DNA of 57,472 nucleotides from SLRI01 sp964576715 (GCA_964576715.1 CAZNWE010000019.1:1-57472), one strand, 5' to 3'; positions 26,631-38,165 are shown, counted from the first letter of the stretch. Notes: generated by a model from the sequence alone, not told the origin. A program made the numbers and translations.

Positions 26631-26644
26631 GGTACGCTCCAGCC

Positions 26645-29287
<2,643 letters not shown>

Positions 29288-29306
29288 CGGTCGGACGGAG
29301 AGATCG

Positions 29307-30731
29307 ATGCTCACATGCTTTGCCCAGATCGCCGACGCTGCGCCGGTCGGTGTCGTGCGGCTGGTCACGGTCGAGGGGTTCGCCGCGTGGCGCGAGACGG
29401 TGACGGCCGCGGCGCGGCGCTGGCTCGAGGCCAGCGGCTTCAAGCCCGGTGCGCGCAAGCTCGCCCTCGTGCCGGATGCCGAGGGTGGGCTCGGCGAGGC
29501 CGTCTTCGTGCTCGACCGCCCGGGCACCGCGGTCGATGCAGCCGCCCTGGCGGCAGCCCTGCCGGCAGCCGGGCCGCCTTTTCGCGTGCGCGATCCGGAC
29601 GGCCTGCTCGACCCGTTCGAGCTGCACTATGGCTGGGCCACGGCCGGCTACCGCTATGCCCGCTACCGCCGTCCGTGCCCCGCGGCCGACGGCCCCGCCC
29701 AGGCGGTGCTGGCCACACCCGACCGGGCGCTCGCCCACCGCGCCAGCGACCTCGCCCGCTCGGTCTTTCTCGCCCGCGACCTGGTCAACACGCCGGCCAA
29801 CGACCTCGGCCCCGAGGAACTCGAGGCGGCGATCCGCGCCGTCGGCGACAGCTTCGGCGCGGTGGTCGAGACGATCGCGGGCGACGCCCTGCTCGCCGCC
29901 AACTACCCGGCGATCCATGCCGTGGGGCGGGCCAGTGCGCGGCCACCGCGGCTGATCGACCTGCGCTGGGGTGATCCTGCGGCACCGCGGCTGACCCTGG
30001 TCGGCAAGGGGGTGTGCTTCGATACCGGCGGGCTCGACATCAAGCCGTCCTCGGCGATGCGCAACATGAAGAAGGACATGGGCGGGGCGGCGGTGATGAC
30101 CGGCCTCGCCCGCATGGTCATGGCGGCCGACCTGCCGGTGCGCCTGCGCCTCCTGGTGCCGGCGGTCGAGAACAGCATCGCCGGCAATGCGTTTCGCCCC
30201 GGCGACGTGATCGCCACCCGCAAGGGCTGGTCGGTCGAGATCGGCAACACCGACGCCGAGGGTCGGCTGATCCTCGCCGACGCCCTGGCCGCGGCCGACG
30301 CCGAGCGGCCGGCGCTGCTGATCGATGCGGCGACCTTGACCGGTGCCGCCCGGGTGGCGCTCGGCGCCGACCTGCCGGCGCTCTTCGCCACCGATGACCG
30401 GCTCGCGGCGGACATTCTGGAGGCGGGTGTCGCGGTCGCCGAGCCACTCTGGCGGCTGCCGCTGCACCCGGGCTACGACGACCTGCTCAAGAGCGCTGTC
30501 GCCGATCTCTCGAGCACCGGATCGAAGCCGCTGGGCGGGGCGATCACCGCGGCCCTGTTCCTCGCCCGCTTCGTCGAGGAGACCCGGGCTTACGCCCATC
30601 TCGACATCTTCGCCTGGAACGATGAGGCGAGGCCCGGCCGGCCACGCGGCGGCGAGGCGACGGGTCTCAGGGCACTCTTCGCCATGCTCGAGCGACGCTT
30701 CGCTGCGCACCGTGCGGCAGGTGGCGAATGA
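29307..30731 (+). CDS. Leucyl aminopeptidase family (M17) protein
   Basis: Cytosolic metallo-aminopeptidase of 474 residues. The C-terminal M17 domain has LVGKGVCFDTGGLDIKPSS near 231-249, with the Lys and Asp metal ligands, KKDMGGAA near 255, and the signature NTDAEGRLILADAL near 314. The N-terminal 130 residues are variable, as is usual. The ATG at 29307 has GGAG nine bases upstream. It follows valS by 19 bases and overlaps the thioesterase gene by ATGA, so the three form an operon. The two-metal site looks complete. Confidence 0.93.
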   Translation: MLTCFAQIADAAPVGVVRLVTVEGFAAWRETVTAAARRWLEASGFKPGARKLALVPDAEGGLGEAVFVLDRPGTAVDAAALAAALPAAGPPFRVRDPDGLLDPFELHYGWATAGYRYARYRRPCPAADGPAQAVLATPDRALAHRASDLARSVFLARDLVNTPANDLGPEELEAAIRAVGDSFGAVVETIAGDALLAANYPAIHAVGRASARPPRLIDLRWGDPAAPRLTLVGKGVCFDTGGLDIKPSSAMRNMKKDMGGAAVMTGLARMVMAADLPVRLRLLVPAVENSIAGNAFRPGDVIATRKGWSVEIGNTDAEGRLILADALAAADAERPALLIDAATLTGAARVALGADLPALFATDDRLAADILEAGVAVAEPLWRLPLHPGYDDLLKSAVADLSSTGSKPLGGAITAALFLARFVEETRAYAHLDIFAWNDEARPGRPRGGEATGLRALFAMLERRFAAHRAAGGE

Positions 30732-31177
30732 GCAGCCGCGAGCGGCCGGCACCGCTGACCCGCGCCGTTTTCACCTATTTCGCGGCACTGCCGACGCGCT
30801 GGGCGGATAACGACGCCTACGGCCACGTCAACAACGTCGTCTACTACAGCTATTTCGACACGGCGATCGCCAGCCTGTTGATCGGCGAAGGCGGCCTCGA
30901 TCCGCAGGCCAGCGACGTGATCGGCATCGCGGTCGAGAACGGCTGCCGGTTCCACCGTTCGATCGCCTATCCCGACCTCGTCACCGCCGGTGTCGGCATC
31001 GCCCATCTAGGCACTTCCTCGGTGCGCTACCGAATCGGCATTTTCCGCAACGACGACACCACCGCCGCCGCCGATGGTCATTTCGTCCACGTCTTCGTCG
31101 AGCGGACGAGCCAGCGCCCGACGAGCATCCCGCCCGGCATCCGTGCCGCCCTCGAGCGCCACCGCCTCGCCGAGTGA
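30728..31177 (+). CDS. Hotdog-fold acyl-CoA thioesterase (4HBT/YbgC type)
   Basis: Protein of 149 residues. The 4-hydroxybenzoyl-CoA thioesterase-type motif RWADNDAYGHVNNVVYYSYFD spans 24-44, with Asp29 at the catalytic aspartate position. The rest fits a single hotdog fold with the long central helix. Its ATG overlaps the stop of the aminopeptidase gene (ATGA), so translation is coupled. Its stop codon lies inside the first of three 13-base repeats (see 31164-31203). The acyl-CoA substrate is unknown. Confidence 0.9.
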   Translation: MSSRERPAPLTRAVFTYFAALPTRWADNDAYGHVNNVVYYSYFDTAIASLLIGEGGLDPQASDVIGIAVENGCRFHRSIAYPDLVTAGVGIAHLGTSSVRYRIGIFRNDDTTAAADGHFVHVFVERTSQRPTSIPPGIRAALERHRLAE

Positions 31178-31203
31178 GCCTCGCCGACTGGCCTCGCCGA
31201 CTG
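31164..31203. repeat. Three near-tandem 13-base repeats at the end of the thioesterase gene
   Basis: GCCTCGCCGAGTG (31164-31176), GCCTCGCCGACTG (31178-31190) and GCCTCGCCGACTG (31191-31203). The first copy carries the stop codon of the thioesterase gene. A partial inverted copy (GCGAGGCT) follows. This looks like local duplication of the 3' end of the gene. Confidence 0.75.
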
Positions 31204-31283
31204 AGCCGCGCTGAGCGAGGCTGACTTGCCCGTCGCCGACAGTCTCTCTAGACTTCGGTCATGCAGCCAGCGGGAGGCAGCCA

Positions 31284-31793
31284 TTGACCGAGCGCACCCG
31301 GGTCAGAATCAACCTCGCTCAGTCCGAGCTCGAGGTCGAGGGCAGCGAAGCCTTCATCGAAGGCTTTCGGGCGCAGATCGATGCGCTGCTCGAGCGGCTG
31401 CCCGAGGCGCGGGTGACGCTGGGACAAGCCGCCCCGGCCGAGCCGCCGGCCGCTAGCCGCAAGCCCGGACCGTCGCCAGTAGCACCGGCCCGGCTCGAAC
31501 TGCCGCCGTTCGGCGAGTATCTGCACTTCCTGCCAGCCAGTGCGACCGAGGTCGATCGGATGCTCGCCGCCGGCTTCTACCTGCAGCAGTTGTCGAGCGA
31601 CGACAGTTTCGCCACCGGCGATGCCAACAAGCGGCTCGCCGAGCACGGCATCAAGATCGGCAACGCCTCGCAATGCGTCCGCCAGTCGCTCGCCGCCCGC
31701 CGGGTCTTCGCCGTGACCCGCGGCCGCTTTCGCGTGTCGCAGCAGGGTCGCGCCTATCTGCGGCAACTGACCAACGCGGCGATTCCCGAGTAG
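31284..31793 (+). CDS. Hypothetical protein, two-part, possibly winged-helix C-terminus
   Basis: I do not recognise this 169-residue protein. The start is TTG at 31284, preceded by GGGAGG at good spacing; no ATG or GTG in frame fits. Residues 1-50 form a polar strand-helix segment (RVRINLAQSELEVEGSEAFIEGFRAQIDALLERL), followed by an Ala/Pro linker. Residues 75-169 are well ordered (FGEYLHFLPASATEVDRMLAAGFYLQ, then IKIGNASQCVRQSLAARRVFAV and GRFRVSQQGRAYLRQL), which suggests a winged helix. It is soluble, with no signal peptide, and stands alone. The codon bias is native. Confidence 0.7.
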   Translation: MTERTRVRINLAQSELEVEGSEAFIEGFRAQIDALLERLPEARVTLGQAAPAEPPAASRKPGPSPVAPARLELPPFGEYLHFLPASATEVDRMLAAGFYLQQLSSDDSFATGDANKRLAEHGIKIGNASQCVRQSLAARRVFAVTRGRFRVSQQGRAYLRQLTNAAIPE

Positions 31794-31859
31794 CGGCGGC
31801 AGCGGCGGACAGCTTCCCCGGCCATCCGGGCTGTTGTTCGGGCGCGCGCGAGGCGGCCG

Positions 31860-33341
31860 TCAGCCGCCGTCCGGCGCCATTTCGGCATAGTTCCGGACGG
31901 CGGCGATGGCGGTGTCGAAGCGGTCGCGGATCCCGGTCGGCAGCGGCCGCGGCTCGACCACCGGGCCGTCACTGACCGGGGCGATCTGGCGGCCGACGGC
32001 CTCGGCGGCGAGTGCGGCCGCGCCGCGCGCGGTGCGTTCCGGCTCGACCGAGACGCGGAGCGCGCGGCCGGTGGCGTCGGCCAGGAACTGCATGAACCAG
32101 CGGTTCCGGCTCATCCCGCCGTCGACCGGCAAGGGTTCGGCGAGCGGCAGGCGGGCGGCGAGCGCGGCGACCACCTCGGCCATGCGCAGGGCGACACCCT
32201 CGAGGACCGCCTGGACCAGGGCCGCCCGGCCGGTCTCGAGCTCGAGCCCGAGCCAGGCGCCGCGTGCCCGCTTGTCCCAGTGCGGTGCGGCGAGCCCGGC
32301 CAGTGCCGGGACGAAGACCAGACCGCGCGCGATCATCGACTGGGCGCCGAACTGCTCGAGCGCGGCGTGGTCGGCGAACAGGCCCAGGCCCTGTGCCCAG
32401 TCGACCGCGGCGGACGCCGTGTGCACGCCGCCGTCGAGGGCGAAGGTCGGCGGCTCGCCGGCCTTCTGCCAGGCGATGGTCGGCAGGAGACCGGCCGCGG
32501 CGGCGTCGGGCGGCGGGGTCGGGCCGCTGACCGCAAGTGCGAACGCACCGGTGCCGAAGGTGAGCTTGGCATCGCCCGGTGCGCGGCAGCCGTGGCCGTA
32601 GAGGGCCGCCTGCTGGTCGACGATGCTGGCGGTCACCGGCACCGTGCGCCCGCCGATACGGACGACCCCGAAGGTGCCGGTGGTCGGCACGATGCGCGGC
32701 AGCGTCTCGGGCGGCACGCCGTAAAGCGCGCAGAGTTCCACATCCCAGACCCCTAGCCGGAGGTCCATGAGGCCGGTGCGCGAGGCCGTCGTGATGTCGG
32801 TGACGTGGTGCCCGGTCAGGCGATCCAGAAAGAAGGCGTCGGTGGTGCCGAGCCGCAGCCGGCCGGCCGCGTAGAGCCGCGCTGCCTCCGGCACGTTCGC
32901 CATGATCCAGCCGAGCTTCGCGGCCGAGAAGTAGCTGTCGAGCGGCAGGCCGGTCCGCGCCCGTGCCATGGCCTCGGCCCCCGCCCGGCGCAGCGCCTCG
33001 ATCCGCTCGGCGGTGCGGGCGTCCTGCCAGACGAGGACGGGCGAGACGGGGGCACCGCTCATCGCATCCCAGGCGAGGCAGCTCTCGCCCTGATTGGCGA
33101 TGCCGATCGCCTGGACCGCCTGGTCGGCGGCGGCGGCGAGGCCGGCCTCGAGGTGGCCCAGGATCTCGAGCGGATCGTGCTCAACCCAACCGGGCTCGGG
33201 GTAGTGCTGGCGGTGCCTTGCGGCATGGACGACCTGCGGCGCGCCGCCGCCGCCAGCCGCCGCGCCCTCGCGGCCGTCGGCGCTGCGGAACAGGAGTGCT
33301 CGGGTGGAGGTGGTGCCCTGGTCGATGGCGAGCACGCTCAT
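31860..33341 (-). CDS. FGGY-family carbohydrate kinase, glycerol kinase-like
   Basis: ATP-dependent kinase of 493 residues. It begins LAIDQGTTSTRALLF like GlpK, and keeps YPEPGWVEHDPLEI, the active-site base Asp in VDQQAALYGHGC and the Tyr in LDSYFSAAK. Against E. coli GlpK, the glycerol-binding Arg83 is Gly85 here (ANQGES instead of TNQRET) while Glu86 is kept. Other FGGY kinases carry this change, so the substrate may be a longer polyol such as erythritol or another triol. It is the last gene of a leftward operon, overlapping the FAD oxidoreductase by ATGA. That operon lies beside a TRAP transporter, consistent with uptake followed by phosphorylation and oxidation. Confidence 0.88.
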   Translation of the reverse strand: MSVLAIDQGTTSTRALLFRSADGREGAAAGGGGAPQVVHAARHRQHYPEPGWVEHDPLEILGHLEAGLAAAADQAVQAIGIANQGESCLAWDAMSGAPVSPVLVWQDARTAERIEALRRAGAEAMARARTGLPLDSYFSAAKLGWIMANVPEAARLYAAGRLRLGTTDAFFLDRLTGHHVTDITTASRTGLMDLRLGVWDVELCALYGVPPETLPRIVPTTGTFGVVRIGGRTVPVTASIVDQQAALYGHGCRAPGDAKLTFGTGAFALAVSGPTPPPDAAAAGLLPTIAWQKAGEPPTFALDGGVHTASAAVDWAQGLGLFADHAALEQFGAQSMIARGLVFVPALAGLAAPHWDKRARGAWLGLELETGRAALVQAVLEGVALRMAEVVAALAARLPLAEPLPVDGGMSRNRWFMQFLADATGRALRVSVEPERTARGAAALAAEAVGRQIAPVSDGPVVEPRPLPTGIRDRFDTAIAAVRNYAEMAPDGG

Positions 33342-34588
33342 GGTCGCTTCACCTCCTGGAGATGCAAGGTGTACCCGGCCGACCGGCCGGCGGGGTCGCG
33401 GGCAAGTGCGGTTAGCGGCACCGTCAGCCGCCGCTCGGGCAGGGCCTGGAGGTGCCGGCTCCAGAGCTCGACGCCGTCCCGGCGGAGGCTGAGCCGGCCG
33501 CGCACCGGCCGCGTCACCCGCAGCTGGATGACCCGGTGCGGGCCGGTCGCGCCACTGAACAGCCGTTGCGGCAGGGCGTATTTGAGCGCCTCACCGCTGA
33601 GCGTCAGCGGCACCGCATCACTCGGCTCCGGCAGTCGTCGGGCGAGCGCCTCGCGGATCGACCCGGCGATCGCCACCCCCTCGGCCCAGCTCCAGCCGGC
33701 CGTCTCGACCGGGCGCAACAGGTTGCCGGCGGCGAAATAGGCAGGATCGGAGCAGCGGCCGAAGAGGTCGACCACCGGCCCGCCGGTCCGCGGGTCGAGG
33801 GCGAGCCCGGCCGCGCGGAGCAATGCCGTCTCGGGGTGAAAGCCGCCGGTGACAAGGAGACCGTCGGCGGCGACCGTCCAGGACCGCTCGCCGCAGCACA
33901 GCACCACACCGGTCACCTGCGCCACGCCGCACACGGCCTCGACGTCGGTCGAAAAATGCTGGGCCACACCCAGGAGGCGCGGCAGGCCGGTGGCGAGCCG
34001 CCAGGCCACCGACCGCGGCCCGGGCTCGACCATCGCCACCGGGCGAATGCCGGCCTGCCGACAGGTGAGCAGGGCGGAATAGGCGACGAGCTCGGTGCCG
34101 AGAATCACCGGCCGCAGGAACGGCCGCTGCCGGGCCAGCTGGACGAGGCCCTGCAGCGCCCCGGTGTTGAGCACGCCGGCGGGCTTGGTGCCGCCGATCA
34201 GCCGGCCGGCACGGGTGGTCTCGCGCACCCCGGTGGCGAGCAGCACCGCGCGGGCGTCGAGCTTTGCCACCCCGGCGGGCGTCGTCAGCGCCAGCCGGCC
34301 GCCGGGCTCGAGGGCGACGACGGTCGCCGGCGACAGGATTCGCACGCCAGCATCCCGGGCCCGGGCGACCAGCCGGGCGGCATAGGCGGGGCCCTCGAGA
34401 AGCCGCCGGAACTCGCGCCAGCCGAAGGGCGGGTGACCGCAATGGCGGGGGATGCCGCCGGCTGTCGCCTCGCGCTCCAGCACGATGACGTCGAGCCCGG
34501 CCCGGGCGAGCTCAGTCGCCGCACCGAGGCCGGCGGGCCCGCTGCCGACGACGGCGACGTCGCAGCGCTCCGGCAAGGGCTCAGCCAT
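33338..34588 (-). CDS. NAD(P)/FAD-dependent oxidoreductase of a glycerol-phosphate-type module
   Basis: Flavoprotein of 416 residues with an N-terminal FAD Rossmann motif (VAVVGSGPAGLGAATELARAG), an ATGVRE motif near residue 117, a second dinucleotide fold, and the usual GLLVTGGF near 240. The last 110 residues are a strand-rich extension (RVIQLRVTRPVRGRLSLRRDG...) not typical of the family. It sits between a GlpA-like dehydrogenase and a kinase. The same trio of GlpA-like BFD protein, pyridine-nucleotide oxidoreductase and glycerol kinase occurs in other bacteria (from memory, the Thermotoga glycerol locus), where electrons may pass from one flavoprotein to the next. It overlaps the upstream gene by 8 bases and the downstream gene by 4. 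Confidence 0.82.
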   Translation of the reverse strand: MAEPLPERCDVAVVGSGPAGLGAATELARAGLDVIVLEREATAGGIPRHCGHPPFGWREFRRLLEGPAYAARLVARARDAGVRILSPATVVALEPGGRLALTTPAGVAKLDARAVLLATGVRETTRAGRLIGGTKPAGVLNTGALQGLVQLARQRPFLRPVILGTELVAYSALLTCRQAGIRPVAMVEPGPRSVAWRLATGLPRLLGVAQHFSTDVEAVCGVAQVTGVVLCCGERSWTVAADGLLVTGGFHPETALLRAAGLALDPRTGGPVVDLFGRCSDPAYFAAGNLLRPVETAGWSWAEGVAIAGSIREALARRLPEPSDAVPLTLSGEALKYALPQRLFSGATGPHRVIQLRVTRPVRGRLSLRRDGVELWSRHLQALPERRLTVPLTALARDPAGRSAGYTLHLQEVKRP

Positions 34589-36011
34589 CGCCGTGGCCGG
34601 CGCCGGCTTCGGCTGCGGCGAACGGCACCGCGATCGGCGGGTCGAGGCGGCCGCGGGTGAGCCGGGCCAGCTCGGTCAGGCAGTTGAAGCCCTGGCAGCG
34701 GCCCATGGTGACCCGGGTGCGGCGCTTGAGCCCGGCGAGCGTGCGCGCCCCGAGCGGCCCCTCGAGGGCTGCCTCGACCTCGCGCCGGGTGACGAGCTCG
34801 CAATGGCAGACGATCCCGCCATGGCCGGCGCTGCACCAGTCCCGCCGTTGCTCGGGGGCGCTGCCGGGCGCTTCGGCGAGCCACGGCAGGCGCGGCACCA
34901 CCGGGTCGGCGGGCGGCGTGCCGGCGAGGCCGAAGTCGGCGGCGAGGTCGTGGACATGGGCGGCGAGGCCGAGCGCGGCGCTCAGCCCGGTCGAGCGGAT
35001 GCCGCCGACCGAGACCAGCCGGCGCGCCGGATCGACCCTGAGCCGGTAGTCCTTGCGCTCGGTCGCCGGGCGCAGGCCGGCATAGCTCGCCGTCACCGCC
35101 TCGGCCGCGAGGCCCGGGAGGAGCTGCTCGCCGCGCCGCATCAGGGCGAAGAGCGTCGCCCGGTCGGTGGCCGCTTCGCTGCGGCTCGCCTGCTCCTCGG
35201 CGGTCGGCCCGACCAGCAGATTGCCCCAGGCGGTACGGCAGATGACGATGCCCTTGGTGGTGGCGGTCGGCACCGGCAGCAGGATGTGCCGCGCCAGGGC
35301 GGCGGCCGGCTTGTCGTAGACGACGAACTGCCCCTTGCGCGGGCGGATGGCGAAGCTGGCATCGCCGAACAACAGCGCCTCGACGCGATCGCCCTCGAGC
35401 CCGGCGCAGGCGATCACCGCCCTGGCCACGAGCGGGCCGGTGGTCGTCTCGAGCCGCCAGCTGCCGCCGTCGAACGCGGCCGCGGTGAGCGCGCTGCGGC
35501 GGCGGAGCTCGGCCCCGTTGCCAAGGGCCTGCAAGAGGTAGGCGTGCGCGGTCGACCAGGGGTCGATGACGTGCTCGCCCGGCACCCGCAAACCACCCTC
35601 GAGGCCCGGGCCGAGGCCGGGCTCGAGCGCTCGGATCTCGGCGGCCGAGAGCAGCACCGCCTCGTTCACAGCATTGGCATGGGCCTGGGCGAGCAGCTTC
35701 GGCAGGGCCGCCGCCTCGGCTTCGCTCCAGGCCAGGACCAAGGCCCCGGTCTCGACCAGCGGCAGGTTGAGGGCATGATGGATCGCCAGGTACTCGGCCC
35801 GCCCGGCCGCGATGCAGCGTGCCTCGAGGCTGCCGACCGGGGCGTCGAAGCCGGTGTGCAGGATGCCGCTATTGCCTTTCGAGGCACCGTCGAGGACCTC
35901 GGCCGCGGCCTCGAGTATGACCACCCGGGCACCGTCGAGCTGAAAGCGGCGGGCCATCGCGGCACCGACCACCCCGGCGCCGACCACGGCGATATCGTAG
36001 CTCGTCTCCAT
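34581..36011 (-). CDS. GlpA-like FAD-dependent dehydrogenase with C-terminal BFD [2Fe-2S] domain
   Basis: Flavoprotein of 476 residues. The DAO fold begins YDIAVVGAGVVGAAMARRF and has SKGNSGILHTGFD near 44-56, the FAD/G3P-dehydrogenase motif of GlpA and GlpD. The C-terminal 90 residues form a BFD-like iron-sulfur domain: CHCE..TRREVEAAL and CQGFNC give four cysteines. The start METSYDIA is chosen because GGAG is suitably placed before the ATG; the upstream frame is only basic low-complexity sequence. The predicted reaction is oxidation of glycerol-3-phosphate or a related polyol-phosphate. It is the first gene of the operon and is divergent from the TRAP transporter, with 241 bases between that hold no other gene. 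Confidence 0.85.
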   Translation of the reverse strand: METSYDIAVVGAGVVGAAMARRFQLDGARVVILEAAAEVLDGASKGNSGILHTGFDAPVGSLEARCIAAGRAEYLAIHHALNLPLVETGALVLAWSEAEAAALPKLLAQAHANAVNEAVLLSAAEIRALEPGLGPGLEGGLRVPGEHVIDPWSTAHAYLLQALGNGAELRRRSALTAAAFDGGSWRLETTTGPLVARAVIACAGLEGDRVEALLFGDASFAIRPRKGQFVVYDKPAAALARHILLPVPTATTKGIVICRTAWGNLLVGPTAEEQASRSEAATDRATLFALMRRGEQLLPGLAAEAVTASYAGLRPATERKDYRLRVDPARRLVSVGGIRSTGLSAALGLAAHVHDLAADFGLAGTPPADPVVPRLPWLAEAPGSAPEQRRDWCSAGHGGIVCHCELVTRREVEAALEGPLGARTLAGLKRRTRVTMGRCQGFNCLTELARLTRGRLDPPIAVPFAAAEAGAGHGDG

Positions 36012-36252
36012 CTCCGCTCCGTCGTTGCCGCCCGCCGCGCCGTCATCGGCCGCCGTGGCGAGCACTCGCACCAGCTTCTGGCCCGGCCGCCGCGCTCGTC
36101 GTCGACCGCGGGCTCGCTCGACGGCGGTGCGGGCCGTTTGTGGCATGGCTCTTCACAGCTCGACGATCCTGGCGCAAGGTGCTGCCGGTGGCAGCGGCAA
36201 CAGGGCAACGCCTTGACGGGACCGGGCGTTGCTTGGCGATAGCTGGAGCAGG

Positions 36253-36822
36253 ATGACGACGGGACAAGAGATCACCGACCGCCCGGCCGAACCGTGGCCG
36301 CCGCGCCGAATGCCGCGGCCGATCAGGCTCTACGTCCGCTGGGTCGACGGCTTTACCGGTGTCGTCGGGCTGATCGCCATGTATCTCGTCTTCCTGATGA
36401 TCGGCGTCCTGCTGTTCGACGCGATCACCCGAAATGTCATCCAGATACCGCAACACTGGCCGATCGAGTTCGCCCAGTTCACGCTCGCCGCCTACTACTT
36501 CGCGGGCGGCCCCTACTCGCTCCGCGACGGCGCCCATGTCCGCATGGACCTGCTCTACGATCGCCTCGGCGAGCGCGGCAAGGCCGGCCTCGATCTCGCC
36601 ACCAGCTGCTGCCTCGTGTTCTATCTCGCGGTGCTGCTCTGGGGCTCGATCTCCTCGCTCGTCTACTCGATCGAGACCAACCAGAAGCTGTTTTCGATGT
36701 GGAACCCGTCGGTCGTGCCGATCAAGGTCCTGATGGTCGCGGCGATCGTCATGATGATCGGCCAGTCGGTATCGCTGATCTTCAAGGACTACGCCACGCT
36801 GCGCGGGCGCTCGCTCAAATGA
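36253..36822 (+). CDS. TRAP transporter small permease (DctQ-type)
   Basis: Membrane protein of 189 residues with four predicted helices (about 33-55, 72-94, 115-137 and 155-178). The hallmark second segment WPIEFAQFTLAAYYFAGGPYSLRDGAHVRMDLLYDRL matches DctQ proteins, in which a conserved acidic residue and the HVR.D motif follow helix 2. The ATG at 36253 (MTTGQEIT) is preferred over a TTG 24 bases earlier. It overlaps the large permease gene by ATGA, so the two are translated together. The substrate of the system is unknown. Confidence 0.9.
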   Translation: MTTGQEITDRPAEPWPPRRMPRPIRLYVRWVDGFTGVVGLIAMYLVFLMIGVLLFDAITRNVIQIPQHWPIEFAQFTLAAYYFAGGPYSLRDGAHVRMDLLYDRLGERGKAGLDLATSCCLVFYLAVLLWGSISSLVYSIETNQKLFSMWNPSVVPIKVLMVAAIVMMIGQSVSLIFKDYATLRGRSLK

Positions 36823-38165
36823 TCTCCGGGCTGAGCTACGAGCTGATCGCGATCCTGATCTTCGCAACCATGCTCGTGATGCTGCTCACCGGCCAGCGGG
36901 TGTTCGCCGCGATCGGCTTCGTCGCCGCCGGTGCCGCCCTGCTGCTCTACGGCCAGGGTGCCGTCGAGATGCCGTACAATGCGGCCTGGCGGCTGTTCAA
37001 CTGGTTCCCCATGCTGACGCTGCCGCTGTTCGTCTACATGGGCTACATCCTTTCCGAATCCGGCATCGCCGAGGATCTCTACCGCGCCTTTCACGTCTGG
37101 TTCGGCAGGCTCCGCGGCGGGCTCGCGATCGGCACGATCATGCTGATGGTGGTCATTTCGGCGGTCAACGGGCTGAGTGTCGCCGGGATGACCATCGGTG
37201 CTGCGATCGCGCTGCCGGAGCTGCTGCGCCGCGGCTACGACAAGCTGATGATCACCGGCGTCGTCCAGGCCGGCTCGACGCTCGGCATCCTGGTCCCGCC
37301 CTCGGTGGTCCTCGTGCTCTACGGCATGATCGCCCGGCAGCCGGTGAGCCAGCTCTGGCTCGCGGGGGCTATCCCGGGGCTGATGATGGCGGCGATGTTC
37401 ATCATCTACATCGCCATCCGCTGCCGGCTGCAGCCGCAGCTGGCGCCGCTGGTCGACGACGCCGACCTCGCCATGCCGCTCAAGGAGAAGCTCAAGCTGG
37501 CGCGCGCCGGGATCATCCCGTTCTTGATCTTCTTCTTCATGACCGGGCTGTTCTTGCTGGGCATCACCAGCCTGGTCGAGAGCTCGGCGGTGGGCGCCAC
37601 CTCGGCGACCCTGGCGGCACTCTGGAAGCGGCGGCTGACCTGGGTGGTGCTGCACAGCACCGTGCGCCAGACCATGCTGATCTCCTGCATGTTCCTTTGG
37701 ATCATCCTCGCCGCCCTCGCCTTCGGCGCGATCTTCGACGGCATCGGGGCGGTCCGGGCGATCGAGGCCTTGTTCATCACCCGCTGGGATCTCTCGCCCT
37801 GGCAGGTGCTGTTGATGATGCAGTTGTCGTTCATCGTCTTGGGCATGTTCCTCGACGACACGGCGATGCTGGTGATCGTGGCCCCGCTCTACGTGCCCTT
37901 GGTCCGCGTTCTCGAGCTCGGCATCGACAATGTGCTGATCTGGTACGGCGTGCTCTACACCATCACCTGCCAGATCGCCTACATGACCCCGCCTTTCGGC
38001 TACAACCTCTTCTTGATGCGGGCGATGGCGCCCAAGGAGATCCAGCTGATCGACATCTACAAGTCTGTGGTACCGTTCGTGATGATCATGATCCTGGCGG
38101 CGCTGCTGATCACCGCGTTCCCGCAAATAGCGCTCTGGCTGCCGGCCCAGGTCAGGCTCCGTTGA
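36819..38165 (+). CDS. TRAP transporter large permease (DctM-type)
   Basis: Membrane protein of 448 residues with about 12 hydrophobic helices forming the cation-coupled translocation unit. Typical pieces include LTGQRVFAAIGFVAAG, MLTLPLFVYMGYILSESGIAEDLYRAF, the AGSTLGILVPPSVVLVLYG motif, GMFLDDTAMLVIVAPLYVPL and CQIAYMTPPFGYNLFLMRA. The start overlaps the small permease stop. The DctP-type gene follows after 54 bases with its own AGGAG. It is complete and apparently functional, unlike the second permease remnant at 39592. Confidence 0.94.
   Translation: MISGLSYELIAILIFATMLVMLLTGQRVFAAIGFVAAGAALLLYGQGAVEMPYNAAWRLFNWFPMLTLPLFVYMGYILSESGIAEDLYRAFHVWFGRLRGGLAIGTIMLMVVISAVNGLSVAGMTIGAAIALPELLRRGYDKLMITGVVQAGSTLGILVPPSVVLVLYGMIARQPVSQLWLAGAIPGLMMAAMFIIYIAIRCRLQPQLAPLVDDADLAMPLKEKLKLARAGIIPFLIFFFMTGLFLLGITSLVESSAVGATSATLAALWKRRLTWVVLHSTVRQTMLISCMFLWIILAALAFGAIFDGIGAVRAIEALFITRWDLSPWQVLLMMQLSFIVLGMFLDDTAMLVIVAPLYVPLVRVLELGIDNVLIWYGVLYTITCQIAYMTPPFGYNLFLMRAMAPKEIQLIDIYKSVVPFVMIMILAALLITAFPQIALWLPAQVRLR

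Noticed and set aside
36212..36241. TTGACG...CGATAG as a promoter for the TRAP operon
   Set aside because: Spacing and -10 match are poor and the start site would leave almost no leader.
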